In this document: piece after piece, positions 20,139 through 28,543 of the stretch | Position numbering within the stretch: the stretch's first letter is position 1 | How the letters are laid out: every line of letters starts with the position of its first letter | DNA from: Phycisphaerae bacterium | GTDB lineage: Bacteria > Planctomycetota > Phycisphaerae > UBA1845 | Direction of reading: 5' to 3' | Assembly: GCA_028289375.1 (NCBI GenBank) | Contig: JANQQK010000008.1 | Coordinates: 100,825 to 164,824, forward strand | Length of the DNA: 64,000 nucleotides | Notes under the pieces: generated by a model | Seen by the model: the letters and a program-made list of their open reading frames with translations, nothing else | Told to the model about the DNA's origin: nothing | Databases searched by the model: none | Translations under genes and position numbers: made by a program

Positions 20139-20318
20139 TCAGAACGGTGTTACGTTGAGCTGTGCGTTGACAAAGTTGTTGATCGCGAAATTCACGAACA
20201 ACGTCAGGAATTCAGAAAGCAATGCCGTCGAATCGACCGTGCATCCGTTCATCTGAAAGATGGTTCCGACGGTGGCGACAGCGGTCAGCCTCTTGATCGA
20301 TCGGGTCAATCGTTGCAT
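20139..20318 (-). CDS. Small lipoprotein-like protein (59 aa)
   Basis: A short frame of 59 codons. The product starts MQRLTRSIKRLTAVATVGTI, a basic then hydrophobic stretch, followed by FQMNGC with Cys at residue 26, which resembles a lipobox although the -3/-1 positions (Met, Gly) are weak. About 33 hydrophobic, Asn-rich residues follow and end VTPF. The ATG at 20318 has a perfect GGAGGT (20329-20334) 10 nt upstream, and that SD begins within the TAG of the SH3-domain gene, so both are probably on one mRNA. I recognise no family. It could be a membrane-attached partner of the SH3 protein. Confidence 0.6.
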   Translation of the reverse strand: MQRLTRSIKRLTAVATVGTIFQMNGCTVDSTALLSEFLTLFVNFAINNFVNAQLNVTPF

Positions 20319-20333
20319 TTGTTCACAAACCTC

Positions 20334-21611
20334 CTACGGCTCGTTTGAATCGAGAACCACCAGTTCCTGAGCAACATAGATCACGACCGGATCGACATCG
20401 CCGGTCTGCAGTCGCTTGTCCCGCGCTCGCACGCCGACCTTCCTGCCGAGGTACTCCTGCATGTCCAATGATAGCGCGTCTGGAATCTCCACGTAACCGA
20501 TCGTGCGGGGTTTCTCACCGGTGGAGACAAGACGGAACCGCTTCGGGCTTGACGCGGTGCCATACAGCATGCTCACGCGCAGTTCCCCGACGGCATCGAA
20601 TCCGCGACCGATGGGACGGGGCGGCGGCTTGATCAGCGTTCGCTCACGCATGGCTTCGTTCCGGTCGGACGAAAGATCTTCGCCCATCGCCCGCAGTTCC
20701 AGAAGCGACTTCTGGGCTGCGGCCGCGTGCTCAAGCTGCATGATGCGTGACTTGGCGACCGCACGAGCCTGATCGCTCGTGTCCTTGTCTGCAATGCGTT
20801 TGAAACCCTCGATAAGGCGATCGTAGTCGCGGTGCTCGACCGGCTTTTCGATCTCCTCCTTCAGCGACGCCTCCATCACCGACAGGCCCGTATGACCGCT
20901 GACATCCTCAGATTTACGTCCGCCGTCGCGCGATGCGGATGACGTCCCACCTGGCTGCTTGACGGTGCGGTCCGCTGTCTTCGGATTGGCCGCATTCTGT
21001 TTGGGTTGCGATGCCGGCGACGTTTGCGATGTCGGCGACGGATTCGGTTTGGCAGGTTCGGGATCGCCGGTCAGGGCGGCGATGGTCATATCCAGATTGC
21101 CATCCGCCACGTGGGCAACGAGTTTCTCGCTGACGTACAGATGCGCTCCGGTCGGTGGGACGATGCGCAGGTAGTCATCATTGTGCGATCCGAGCACCTG
21201 CACCTCGTCGCCGCGATTGAGCTTTAGCTGGCGAGCGTACAAATCCGCGGTCAGCGACGACCCCGCCCGCACCAGGACCTTTTGGCCATTGATCACGCCC
21301 GGTGTGCCCTCGGCACCTACGTCCACAAAATTGCGATGGACGAGGCTGAAGCAGCCGAGTGGTGGATCGATTTCACACCAGCCGTTGACCACGCGGTGCA
21401 CCTGAACTTTCGTGCCGGCATCAAGCTTTGTCACCGGGTAGTGGTTCGTGCTGGGCCCGCTGCGAACGTACACATCGTTACCGGTGATTTCGCCGACGTA
21501 GCGCTTGACGGTCGGTTCGGGCGTCTCCGAGACGGTCTCCTGCGCAAACAACGCCCCCGCCATCGCCACCACGCACACAGCCGCCATCAATCGACCCTGA
21601 TGCCGATACAT
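20334..21611 (-). CDS. Secreted bacterial SH3-domain protein
   Basis: A 425-residue protein with a signal peptide (about residues 1-23, ending ALFAQ). Two SH3b-like repeats follow (YVGEITGNDVYVRSGPSTNHY and GVINGQKVLVRAGSSLTADLY). After them come a Pro/Ser/Thr/Gln-rich linker (about 185-245) and a helical segment with Glu/Arg/Ala periodicity. The C-terminal beta-rich domain begins GFDAVGELRVSMLYG. SH3b domains commonly bind peptidoglycan, so an envelope role is likely. It is preceded by a clear promoter (21668-21696) and a GGGAG site 8 nt before the ATG. The downstream small gene shares its mRNA. Confidence 0.82.
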   Translation of the reverse strand: MYRHQGRLMAAVCVVAMAGALFAQETVSETPEPTVKRYVGEITGNDVYVRSGPSTNHYPVTKLDAGTKVQVHRVVNGWCEIDPPLGCFSLVHRNFVDVGAEGTPGVINGQKVLVRAGSSLTADLYARQLKLNRGDEVQVLGSHNDDYLRIVPPTGAHLYVSEKLVAHVADGNLDMTIAALTGDPEPAKPNPSPTSQTSPASQPKQNAANPKTADRTVKQPGGTSSASRDGGRKSEDVSGHTGLSVMEASLKEEIEKPVEHRDYDRLIEGFKRIADKDTSDQARAVAKSRIMQLEHAAAAQKSLLELRAMGEDLSSDRNEAMRERTLIKPPPRPIGRGFDAVGELRVSMLYGTASSPKRFRLVSTGEKPRTIGYVEIPDALSLDMQEYLGRKVGVRARDKRLQTGDVDPVVIYVAQELVVLDSNEP

Positions 21612-21667
21612 GACTACACTCCCTTACCTCACGTTCAATGCGGACAAGCAAAAATTGCAGAGATGCG

Positions 21668-21696
21668 ACACTATCCGCCCCAACAGACGGTGTCAA
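21668..21696 (-). promoter_or_regulatory. Sigma70-type promoter of the SH3-domain gene
   Basis: On the minus strand TTGACA (21691-21696) is followed after 17 nt by TAGTGT (21668-21673). The start of transcription would be near 21661, about 50 nt before the ATG at 21611. It lies between the TolC-family gene and the SH3 gene and suggests the SH3 operon is transcribed independently. Confidence 0.5.
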
Positions 21697-21715
21697 TCAG
21701 CGCTGTGACGGACGA

Positions 21716-23353
21716 TCACTCGGCGATGGGCGTGATCTGTACGTTGTTGTAGTCGAGGAGGGTATCCTTCGCACGTTCAAGGGCGGCGACGGCCACCTGG
21801 TACGTGATCAACGCTTCCAAAAGTCCACGCCGCGAGAGGGCCAGCGAACGTCTTGCACCCAATTCCTGATTCAACGTCAGGAAATCCTTTCGCTCGGCTC
21901 GCGCGATGATGGCCGCAACCTGATCTGCGTTGGCTTCGGCCGACTGGAGACTCGGTTCAATTTGAAGATAAGACGTGTCGATCGCCCTGGCCGCGAAATT
22001 AACCTCACGAATCACGTCTTCGATCTGCAGTTTCAGCGACGCGATGGCCTGGGCATGTTCAAGCTCACTTCGTCGCACTTCGGCTTTGCGAGAGCGATTG
22101 CCAACCGGCACTTCAAACCGCAATGTGACCAGGTACTGCATAAAGTCCGATTGGGTCACCTGATCGAACGCATCGTCGAAATTCGACCCCAGACCATCCA
22201 CCGTGTAGGTGAAACCGAGATCCAACTGCGGCAGCGCATCGTTCTTGGCCACACCAAGTTCGAGTCGCGCGACGTCGATCGCCCAGCGTGCTTCGAGTAG
22301 CTCACTGCGACGATCGAGGGCGGTCTGCACTTCGGCGAGTCGATCAATCTTCAGTTCGACGGCGGACGGGAAATCAGTCGTGATGATCTCGATATCCTCG
22401 GAGAGATTCAGCTCGGGATCATTGAGCAGGGCCAGCAGACGATCCTCCGAATCACGAACGTCGTTCAGAACCCGATAGAAGTTGGCTAGCTCCGTTTGCA
22501 GGTCCGCCTGAGTCTGGGAAAGCTGGATCATGTAGACGTCGAAATCCCGACGCTTGTAAAGGTAGTCGTAAATCTTCTCGAAATCGCTCACCAGCCGGGC
22601 CGTGATGGAAACTTGCCGACGAGCACCCACCAACTCCCAGTACCGCTGCTCGACATTGAACAGAATCTCGCGAACCTGCCGCTGAAACGACTGCCGGCTG
22701 ATGTCCAGCCGCTTCTGCGCGATCCGGATCGGCGCGAGGTTGCGATCAAGACCGGCACCGCGGAGCAATGGCTGCGTGATGCTGGCCGTGAAGGCACTCG
22801 TGTATTCGGGATTGAGCAACTGGAACTGCAGGTCGATAAACTGACGCTGAATCTGGAGGGTCGTCTGCACCGTCGCACCGGTCGCCAGCCGTTTGCCCAC
22901 GCCGCCCTGCAGCACAAAGATGTCGAATTCCGTCGGTGCAAGCTGCGAAGCGCTCGGCACGTCGCGGACGTCTTTCGACAGGTTCATGAAATACACGGCG
23001 TCGAAAATCGCCTCAGCCTGCACCACCGCCGTGGTGCTGATCGCTGGCAGATAGCTTTGCACACGAATGGCGTAGCTGTTCTCCAGAGCGCGCCGAATCG
23101 CGTCCTTCAGCGACAGTTCCTTCTGAATCGGAAGCTCGACCGATTCAAGGCGCTTGAGCAACGCCTTCGCATAGTCGCGATCTCGGTCCTTCTCGGCGGT
23201 CTGCATCTCACCCTGCAGCCACGGTGTGGCGACATTCGGGTCGACCACATGCCAGTTGACCGGTTCGATGTTGTCGGGGCGTCGCTCATACTTGGACACC
23301 TCGTTAAATTGCCCGAACACCGCACACGCCGAAATCACAGCTGTTGTGAGCAT
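21716..23353 (-). CDS. TolC-family outer-membrane efflux protein
   Basis: A protein of about 545 residues with two halves of long alpha-helices separated by beta strands, as in TolC/OEP channels. SLKDAIRRALENSYAIRVQ opens the first helical barrel, ITQPLLRGAGLDRNLAPIRIAQ is the typical central turn, and ARWAIDVARLELGVAKNDALPQLDLGFTYTVDG opens the second half. Such trimers form the outer-membrane duct of tripartite exporters; no adaptor or pump gene is adjacent. I chose the ATG at 23353 because MLTTAVISACAVFGQF resembles a signal peptide and AAGG lies just upstream. An ATG at 23389 adds 12 acidic residues that would not fit a signal sequence. Confidence 0.88.
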   Translation of the reverse strand: MLTTAVISACAVFGQFNEVSKYERRPDNIEPVNWHVVDPNVATPWLQGEMQTAEKDRDRDYAKALLKRLESVELPIQKELSLKDAIRRALENSYAIRVQSYLPAISTTAVVQAEAIFDAVYFMNLSKDVRDVPSASQLAPTEFDIFVLQGGVGKRLATGATVQTTLQIQRQFIDLQFQLLNPEYTSAFTASITQPLLRGAGLDRNLAPIRIAQKRLDISRQSFQRQVREILFNVEQRYWELVGARRQVSITARLVSDFEKIYDYLYKRRDFDVYMIQLSQTQADLQTELANFYRVLNDVRDSEDRLLALLNDPELNLSEDIEIITTDFPSAVELKIDRLAEVQTALDRRSELLEARWAIDVARLELGVAKNDALPQLDLGFTYTVDGLGSNFDDAFDQVTQSDFMQYLVTLRFEVPVGNRSRKAEVRRSELEHAQAIASLKLQIEDVIREVNFAARAIDTSYLQIEPSLQSAEANADQVAAIIARAERKDFLTLNQELGARRSLALSRRGLLEALITYQVAVAALERAKDTLLDYNNVQITPIAE

Positions 23354-23541
23354 GACACCTTCATCAAGGAGGGACGTTGCGTCCGCCATCGTGGATGCCG
23401 CCGCCGCGCCGCGGACCGCATCATCAATCCGAAGTCTAATCCAGTCGCTCCGCAGCCGTCAATTCGCGATTCGCCGCACAACACGTGATCAGACATCCCC
23501 ACAGTCCGGCTGGTTCAGCGGTAGTGGCCTGCAACGCTTTG

Positions 23542-23550
23542 TGATACCAT
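23542..23550 (+). promoter_or_regulatory. Possible extended -10 promoter of the phosphohexomutase gene
   Basis: TG-A-TACCAT (TG at 23542, hexamer 23545-23550) fits an extended -10 element; no good -35 box is visible. Transcription would start near 23557, placing the whole 23591-23740 segment on the mRNA. Confidence 0.35.
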
Positions 23551-23590
23551 CCGTCCGTAAGCGTGAAGGGATGCGGAAAAGCCACGAACC

Positions 23591-23740
23591 GTGCAATCGA
23601 TCAACGAATACTACAGATTTTGCCCCGACAACGTCGACGTGAAGATATCAGACGCGGTCTGCGTGGGCAGACGACGGGCCAACTACCCGCATTGCCCCGG
23701 CTGCCAGTTCAACGATGACGAAAAGGATGGAAGGAGCGAC
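23591..23740 (+). other. In-frame four-cysteine 5' extension of the phosphohexomutase gene
   Basis: Fifty codons from a GTG at 23591 are open and in frame with the mutase gene. They read as a compact Cys-rich module: FCPDN at one end, DAVCVGRRRANYPHCPGCQF further on, with cysteines at positions 11, 24, 35 and 38. Most third codon positions are G or C, as in real genes here. It could be a zinc-ribbon N-terminal domain of the mutase. Against this, a strong SD and ATG at 23741 give a normal-length mutase without it. Confidence 0.4.
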
Positions 23741-25156
23741 ATGTCCACGCAAACCAACACCCTGGCAGAGGACAAGGAACGCATTCAAAAAGTCTTCAAA
23801 GCTTACGATGTGCGCGGCGTCTACCCCGATCCGCTGAACGAGGAGGTCGCCTGGCGCGTGGGCCACGCAACCGCGCTCTATTTTCGCCAAATCGCCCCAG
23901 CAGCCCATCGCACCGACACCGGCAAAATGACCATCGTCGTCGGACGCGACATGCGCAAGAGCAGTCCGTCGATGGCCGACGCGTTGATCGACGGCATTCG
24001 TGCAACGAGCACGCCGGTGATCGACGTTGGCATGATCGACACCTCGCAGCTTTACTTCGCTGTGAACCACTTTGACACCATTGGCGGTATTCAGACCACC
24101 GCCAGCCACAACCCCGCCCAATACAACGGTTTCAAGATTTGCGGCTATCGCGGCGCTCCCATCGGCGAGGACACAGGATTGGGTGAAATCCGGCACATCG
24201 CCGAAAACATCGGCCAACACACGACCGGTCAGACCGGCGACTTGTCGTCTCACGATCTCACCGACCCCTACCGCGAATTCATTCTTGGCTACATGAATTC
24301 CGTCCGCCCGCTCAAGCTCGCCATCGACGGCAGCAATGGCATGGCCGGCCCATGGGTGCCGAAGATCTTCGACGGCGTGCCGAACCTCGAACTTGAATGC
24401 ATCAACATGGAGACGAACGGCGAATTCAACCATGATCCGAACCCGCTGGTCGATGCCAACCTTGATCAGGTCCGCGAACTCGTCCGCAAGACCGACGCCG
24501 ACATGGGAGTCTGCTTCGACGGTGACGCCGACCGCTGCATGCTCGTCGACGAAAACGCCGACATCGTCCGCTGCGACATCCTCACCGCCCTGCTCTCCCG
24601 TTACTTCCTGCGAAAATATCCGAGCGCCACGATCGTCTACGACCTGCGCTCCAGCCGCGTCGTCGCAGAGGAAATCGAACAAGCCGGTGGCACGCCGTGT
24701 CGGCAGCGCGTTGGCCACGCTTTCATGAAGAAAGAGATGAAGGATCGCGACGCCGTCTTTGGCGGCGAGCTTTCCGGTCATTTCTACTTCAAGGACAATT
24801 ACTACTGCGACTCGGGCATGCTCGCTTTGGTACACGTGCTCAACGTCCTGACCGAATCGGGTCAGCCGCTCAGCGAACTGATCGATCCGCTCACACGCTT
24901 CCACGCCAGCGGCGAACGCAACTTCGAGACCGCCGACAAGGACGGCGCCATCCAAAAGCTGCACACGCTCTATGCCGACGCGCAGATCGACGATCTCGAC
25001 GGTGTCACCGTGCAGTACAAGGACTGGTGGTTCAACGTCCGCAAGTCGAACACCGAACCGCTGCTGCGCTTGAACCTCGAAGCCAATTCCGCCGATCTGC
25101 TCAATGAAAAGCTCGCGGATGTCTCCCAGCATCTGGGCACACCGGTCGAACATTAA
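23741..25156 (+). CDS. Phosphomannomutase/phosphoglucomutase (alpha-D-phosphohexomutase)
   Basis: A 471-residue enzyme moving phosphate between C1 and C6 of glucose or mannose, feeding sugar nucleotide and envelope polysaccharide synthesis. KAYDVRG opens domain 1, TTASHNPAQYNGFK carries the phosphoserine, CFDGDADRC binds the metal, GGELSGHFYF contacts sugar, and KSNTEPLLRLNLEA binds phosphate. The start at ATG 23741 is supported by AAGGAG with 5 nt spacing and agrees with the family. An upstream in-frame Cys-rich segment (23591-23740) may also be translated. The gene is divergent from the TolC-family gene and is followed 13 nt later by the first M16 gene, probably on one transcript. Confidence 0.92.
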   Translation: MSTQTNTLAEDKERIQKVFKAYDVRGVYPDPLNEEVAWRVGHATALYFRQIAPAAHRTDTGKMTIVVGRDMRKSSPSMADALIDGIRATSTPVIDVGMIDTSQLYFAVNHFDTIGGIQTTASHNPAQYNGFKICGYRGAPIGEDTGLGEIRHIAENIGQHTTGQTGDLSSHDLTDPYREFILGYMNSVRPLKLAIDGSNGMAGPWVPKIFDGVPNLELECINMETNGEFNHDPNPLVDANLDQVRELVRKTDADMGVCFDGDADRCMLVDENADIVRCDILTALLSRYFLRKYPSATIVYDLRSSRVVAEEIEQAGGTPCRQRVGHAFMKKEMKDRDAVFGGELSGHFYFKDNYYCDSGMLALVHVLNVLTESGQPLSELIDPLTRFHASGERNFETADKDGAIQKLHTLYADAQIDDLDGVTVQYKDWWFNVRKSNTEPLLRLNLEANSADLLNEKLADVSQHLGTPVEH

Positions 25157-25169
25157 CACAAGGGACATG

Positions 25170-26441
25170 ATGTCAAACGTCACGCACAAGACACTGTCGA
25201 ACGGAATCGAAATGATGTGCGTCGAACTGCCCACCCGGCACGCCGTCGCCACGCAGATACGCTTTCTCTCCGGCACCGCTGACGAGCCATCGGACAAACT
25301 CGGCGTCGGTCGGTTGGTGCAGGAAACCATCGATCTGGGAACCGAGAAACGCGACGCCCGCGCCATGTCCGACGCCTTCGACGCGATCGGCGCTGCCGAC
25401 AGCGGCGCCATCGGTCGCGAAGCCACCAGTTATTCCTGCCTCGCCCTTCCCGAGTACATCGAAGAGGCCATTGCCCTGGAAGCCGAATACCTGCGCACGC
25501 CGACATTTCCAACCGACAAGGTCGACGTCGCCATCGACCTGACCAAACAGGAATACAACGCCTTTCTCGACGACGCCCAGGGATTGGCCGACAAGTTCAT
25601 CGGTCAGCAGGCCTACGGTGACCGACTCGGACGCCACAGCCTCGGCGAACCGCAGACCATCGCCGCCATGACCCGCGACGACGTCGTCAGCCACTGGAAA
25701 AACCTCTATTGCTCCGGCAGGATGCAGGTCGCCGCCGCAGGCAACATCACTGCCGCCAAGCTCGAAGCCATCCTCGAGGAACAGTTCGCCGATTTCGGCA
25801 ACACCGACAAGCAAGGTCGCGACGGCTACGACGTGCAGTTCACCACCAAGCGCATCCACCACCAGAAAGAACTCGAACAGCAGCAGATCGCCATCGCCTT
25901 CCCCGCCGTTCCGGTCAGTCATGCCGATTTCTACGTGCAGCGGGTGATGCTCGCGATTCTCTCCGGTGGCATGAGTTCGCGACTCTTCACCGAAGTGCGC
26001 GAAAAGCAGGGATTGGTCTACTGGGTTTCCGCATGGGGCGAATACCCGCGAGGCCATGGCATGATCTTCATCGGCGCTTCGACGACCCCCGAACGTTGCG
26101 ACACGACCTACAATACCCTGATGCGGGAAGTTGATCGGCTCAGCGAAGACCTCACCGAGGACGAACTCGACCGCGCCAAGACCGGACTCGTCGCCAAGAT
26201 CGAAACACAAGGCGACGCCACCCGCGCCCGCTGTCGCCAACTCGCCGACGACATGTTCCACCATGGAAAGCACGTCCCGCAATCGGACAAAATCGCGAGA
26301 ATTCAGGCCGTCACCAGCGCCGACATCAAACGCTATCTCGACGAACACCCGCGGAACGCCCTCAGCGTCGTCACCCTCGGCCCCCGACAACTCGAAGGTT
26401 CGGAACTGGCATCCAACGGCGCGAACGGAGGTGCCCAGTGA
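25170..26441 (+). CDS. M16-family peptidase homologue lacking the zinc site
   Basis: A 423-residue protein with the pitrilysin/processing-peptidase fold. LSNGIEMMCVELPTRHAVATQI opens it and the middle has GGMSSRLFTEVREKQGLVYWVSAWG, the substrate-binding signature. The zinc-binding HxxEH is replaced: the expected site reads VGRLVQETIDLGTEKRDA. It should therefore be catalytically inactive and pair with the active subunit encoded next, as in heterodimeric M16B peptidases and mitochondrial processing peptidase. Start 25170 has AAGGG about 5 nt upstream; ATG 25167 is equally in frame. The stop overlaps the next start (GTGA). Confidence 0.9.
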   Translation: MSNVTHKTLSNGIEMMCVELPTRHAVATQIRFLSGTADEPSDKLGVGRLVQETIDLGTEKRDARAMSDAFDAIGAADSGAIGREATSYSCLALPEYIEEAIALEAEYLRTPTFPTDKVDVAIDLTKQEYNAFLDDAQGLADKFIGQQAYGDRLGRHSLGEPQTIAAMTRDDVVSHWKNLYCSGRMQVAAAGNITAAKLEAILEEQFADFGNTDKQGRDGYDVQFTTKRIHHQKELEQQQIAIAFPAVPVSHADFYVQRVMLAILSGGMSSRLFTEVREKQGLVYWVSAWGEYPRGHGMIFIGASTTPERCDTTYNTLMREVDRLSEDLTEDELDRAKTGLVAKIETQGDATRARCRQLADDMFHHGKHVPQSDKIARIQAVTSADIKRYLDEHPRNALSVVTLGPRQLEGSELASNGANGGAQ

Positions 26442-27691
26442 GCAGTCCATACACGTTGCACACACTCGACAACGGCCTGCGCATCGTCATTGAACGCATG
26501 CCCGACGTGAACTCCGCCGCCGCCGGATTCCTCGCACGCACCGGCGCTCGCGACGAAACACCCGAAAAAGCCGGCGTTTCCCACTTCCTCGAGCACATGT
26601 GCTTCAAGGGCACATCGAATCGCGACTGGCGTGAGATCACCGTCGACTTCGACAAACTCGGCAGCGTCTACAACGCCTTCACCAGCGAAGATCGCACGTT
26701 CTACTACGGCTGGGTTCCCAAAGAGAACATCAACCAGCAGATCGAACTCATCGCCGACATGATGCGTCCCGCCCTGCCGACCGACGAATTCGACATGGAA
26801 AAGAACGTCATCCTCGAGGAAATCGCGATGGCCAAGGACTCCTTGGACCACGTCACGTTCGACTTTCTGCTCGAACGCGTCTTCGAGGGACATCCACTCG
26901 CCTGGCCGATCCTGGGATACGACACAACCGTCACCGACCTGTCGCGCGACGACCTGGCCGCCTACCACCAGCGTCGATACGCCGCCGACAACATGACCCT
27001 TGTCGTCGCCGGTAACGTGGATCCCGACGACATCATCGCGACAGCCAATCGACTGACAGCCGACTGGCAATCATCCAACGACGACCACCAGCGCGACGTT
27101 CCAACCCCGCGCACCGGCGTCGCCAACCTCGTCGTCGAACGGTTCAATCAGCAGATCGTCGCGTTGTGCTTCAAGGGCGTGTCCGGCAACCACCCGAAGC
27201 ACGAATCCCTCGAAGCCGCCACGTCGATCCTCGGCGGCAGCAACTCGCGCTACTACTGGAACATCATCCAGACAGGCCTGTCACCCTCCGCCGGCGCCTA
27301 CCACATGGACCTCAGCGATTCAGGCCTCGTCATCCTGTACGGACAAACCGACCCGGCCAACATCGAAGAACTCACCGACGCACTCCGCGCAGAAGCAAAG
27401 AAACTCTGCGAATCCAAGGTCGAAGACAAGGAAGTCCAACGCGTCAAGAACCGTCGCCGGACCACCCTCGCCGTTGAGGGCGAATCACCCTACCACCGTC
27501 TCGTGCAGATCATGGACGATGTCGACTACCGCGGTGCACCCCGCACGGTCGATGAGCGGCTCGATGCCGTCCAATCCGTCACCGCCGACACCATCGCCGA
27601 CACGTTGGCAGAATTCCCCTTCCAAGGCCCCGAATTTCTCGTCAGCGTCGGGCCACGCGATTGGCCCGGAACGAACGGAGCATCCCAATAG
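26438..27691 (+). CDS. M16-family zinc peptidase, active subunit
   Basis: A 417-residue peptidase with the inverted zinc motif HFLEH (His49, Glu52, His53 by my count) inside AGVSHFLEHMCFKGTSNR, and a downstream EE in KNVILEEIAM providing the third ligand. The C-terminal half retains GGSNSRYYWNIIQTGLSPSAGA. It should cleave peptides or misfolded small proteins together with the inactive partner encoded immediately upstream. The GTG start is set by a perfect GGAGGT (26427-26432), 5 nt upstream, lying inside the end of the partner gene, so the two are translationally coupled. No signal peptide is visible, suggesting cytoplasmic action. Confidence 0.93.
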   Translation: MSSPYTLHTLDNGLRIVIERMPDVNSAAAGFLARTGARDETPEKAGVSHFLEHMCFKGTSNRDWREITVDFDKLGSVYNAFTSEDRTFYYGWVPKENINQQIELIADMMRPALPTDEFDMEKNVILEEIAMAKDSLDHVTFDFLLERVFEGHPLAWPILGYDTTVTDLSRDDLAAYHQRRYAADNMTLVVAGNVDPDDIIATANRLTADWQSSNDDHQRDVPTPRTGVANLVVERFNQQIVALCFKGVSGNHPKHESLEAATSILGGSNSRYYWNIIQTGLSPSAGAYHMDLSDSGLVILYGQTDPANIEELTDALRAEAKKLCESKVEDKEVQRVKNRRRTTLAVEGESPYHRLVQIMDDVDYRGAPRTVDERLDAVQSVTADTIADTLAEFPFQGPEFLVSVGPRDWPGTNGASQ

Positions 27692-27754
27692 TCACCAAAC
27701 TGCCCTCAACCGGACTGGACGATCCGTGTATACAGCGATAACAAAAGAGGACGC

Positions 27755-28456
27755 ATGAGCACACGGGCACAGGGCATCGAGATCGTCACCGTCTACAGCT
27801 CCCCACGAGCCAGAAGCACCGGTTCGCGCATCCGACTGCTCGGCGTCATCTCCGTCATCATCGCCGCAAGTTGGATCGACACCCTCGACGGCACCATCGC
27901 TGATACCAGCGGGGTCAACATCAGCATCACAAAACTGATCGGCATCACCGAATTTCAATCCGGTTCCGGCGAATGGCAGGACGTGGCCGATTGGCTCGGC
28001 GTGCGCATCGGCATGGGTTCACTCAGCGCCGCCACGGGCACCGTCGGCGACAACGATGCCGTCGCCGGCCTCTTCGGTGGTGCACCAAAACGCAAAAAAC
28101 CAACCGCCAAAGAAATCGAAGAAATCAAGAAACAGCACGCCCTGGTCAAACAGAAAATCGCAACGCTCAACGTCGGTCGCGAAGTCTGGGTCTGGTCCAA
28201 CCGCCTGACCGGATATTGGCTGGGATTAACCGGGCTGCTCACCCTGCTGTTCGGCAGTCGCGGAACGCTCCGCATGCACTCGATCGCCGGCGGACTCATC
28301 ATCCTCGCCAGCATCCTCACCGTTGCGGGCATCTGGGCTGCCATAAACTTCGGCGGCATGCCCGCCGACGCATCGCTCCCGCTTTACGTCAAAATCGGCG
28401 TCACGCAATCCCTCTACGGCTGGATCTGCCTCGTCGCCGCCAAGTCACTGCGCTGA
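27755..28456 (+). CDS. Uncharacterised integral membrane protein
   Basis: A 233-residue protein of unknown function. It has a hydrophobic segment near residues 27-45 (LLGVISVIIAASWI). A central soluble part follows with a Lys/Glu-rich helix (KRKKPTAKEIEEIKKQHALVK). Three more likely membrane spans lie after residue 150 (GYWLGLTGLLTLLFG, AGGLIILASILTVAGIWAAI, QSLYGWICLVAA). GAGG stands just before the ATG. It lies 63 nt downstream of the M16 pair on the same strand and could be co-transcribed with it. I recognise no family. Confidence 0.7.
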   Translation: MSTRAQGIEIVTVYSSPRARSTGSRIRLLGVISVIIAASWIDTLDGTIADTSGVNISITKLIGITEFQSGSGEWQDVADWLGVRIGMGSLSAATGTVGDNDAVAGLFGGAPKRKKPTAKEIEEIKKQHALVKQKIATLNVGREVWVWSNRLTGYWLGLTGLLTLLFGSRGTLRMHSIAGGLIILASILTVAGIWAAINFGGMPADASLPLYVKIGVTQSLYGWICLVAAKSLR

Positions 28457-28543
28457 TTCACGCGGAATTGGTGATTCCATCGACAAGCGTTCGCCGGCAA
28501 CTGATTCACCATTCAAGGGATGCCTGAACCAAGGAGGATCGGG

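Noticed and set aside
23513..23535. A stretch resembling a tRNA D-arm (GGTTCAGCGGTAGTGG)
   Set aside because: No anticodon arm, T-arm or acceptor stem can be built around it.
23648..25426. A 592-codon minus-strand frame opposite the phosphohexomutase gene
   Set aside because: The plus-strand protein has all family motifs; the antisense product is Val/Asp/Gly-rich with no domain.
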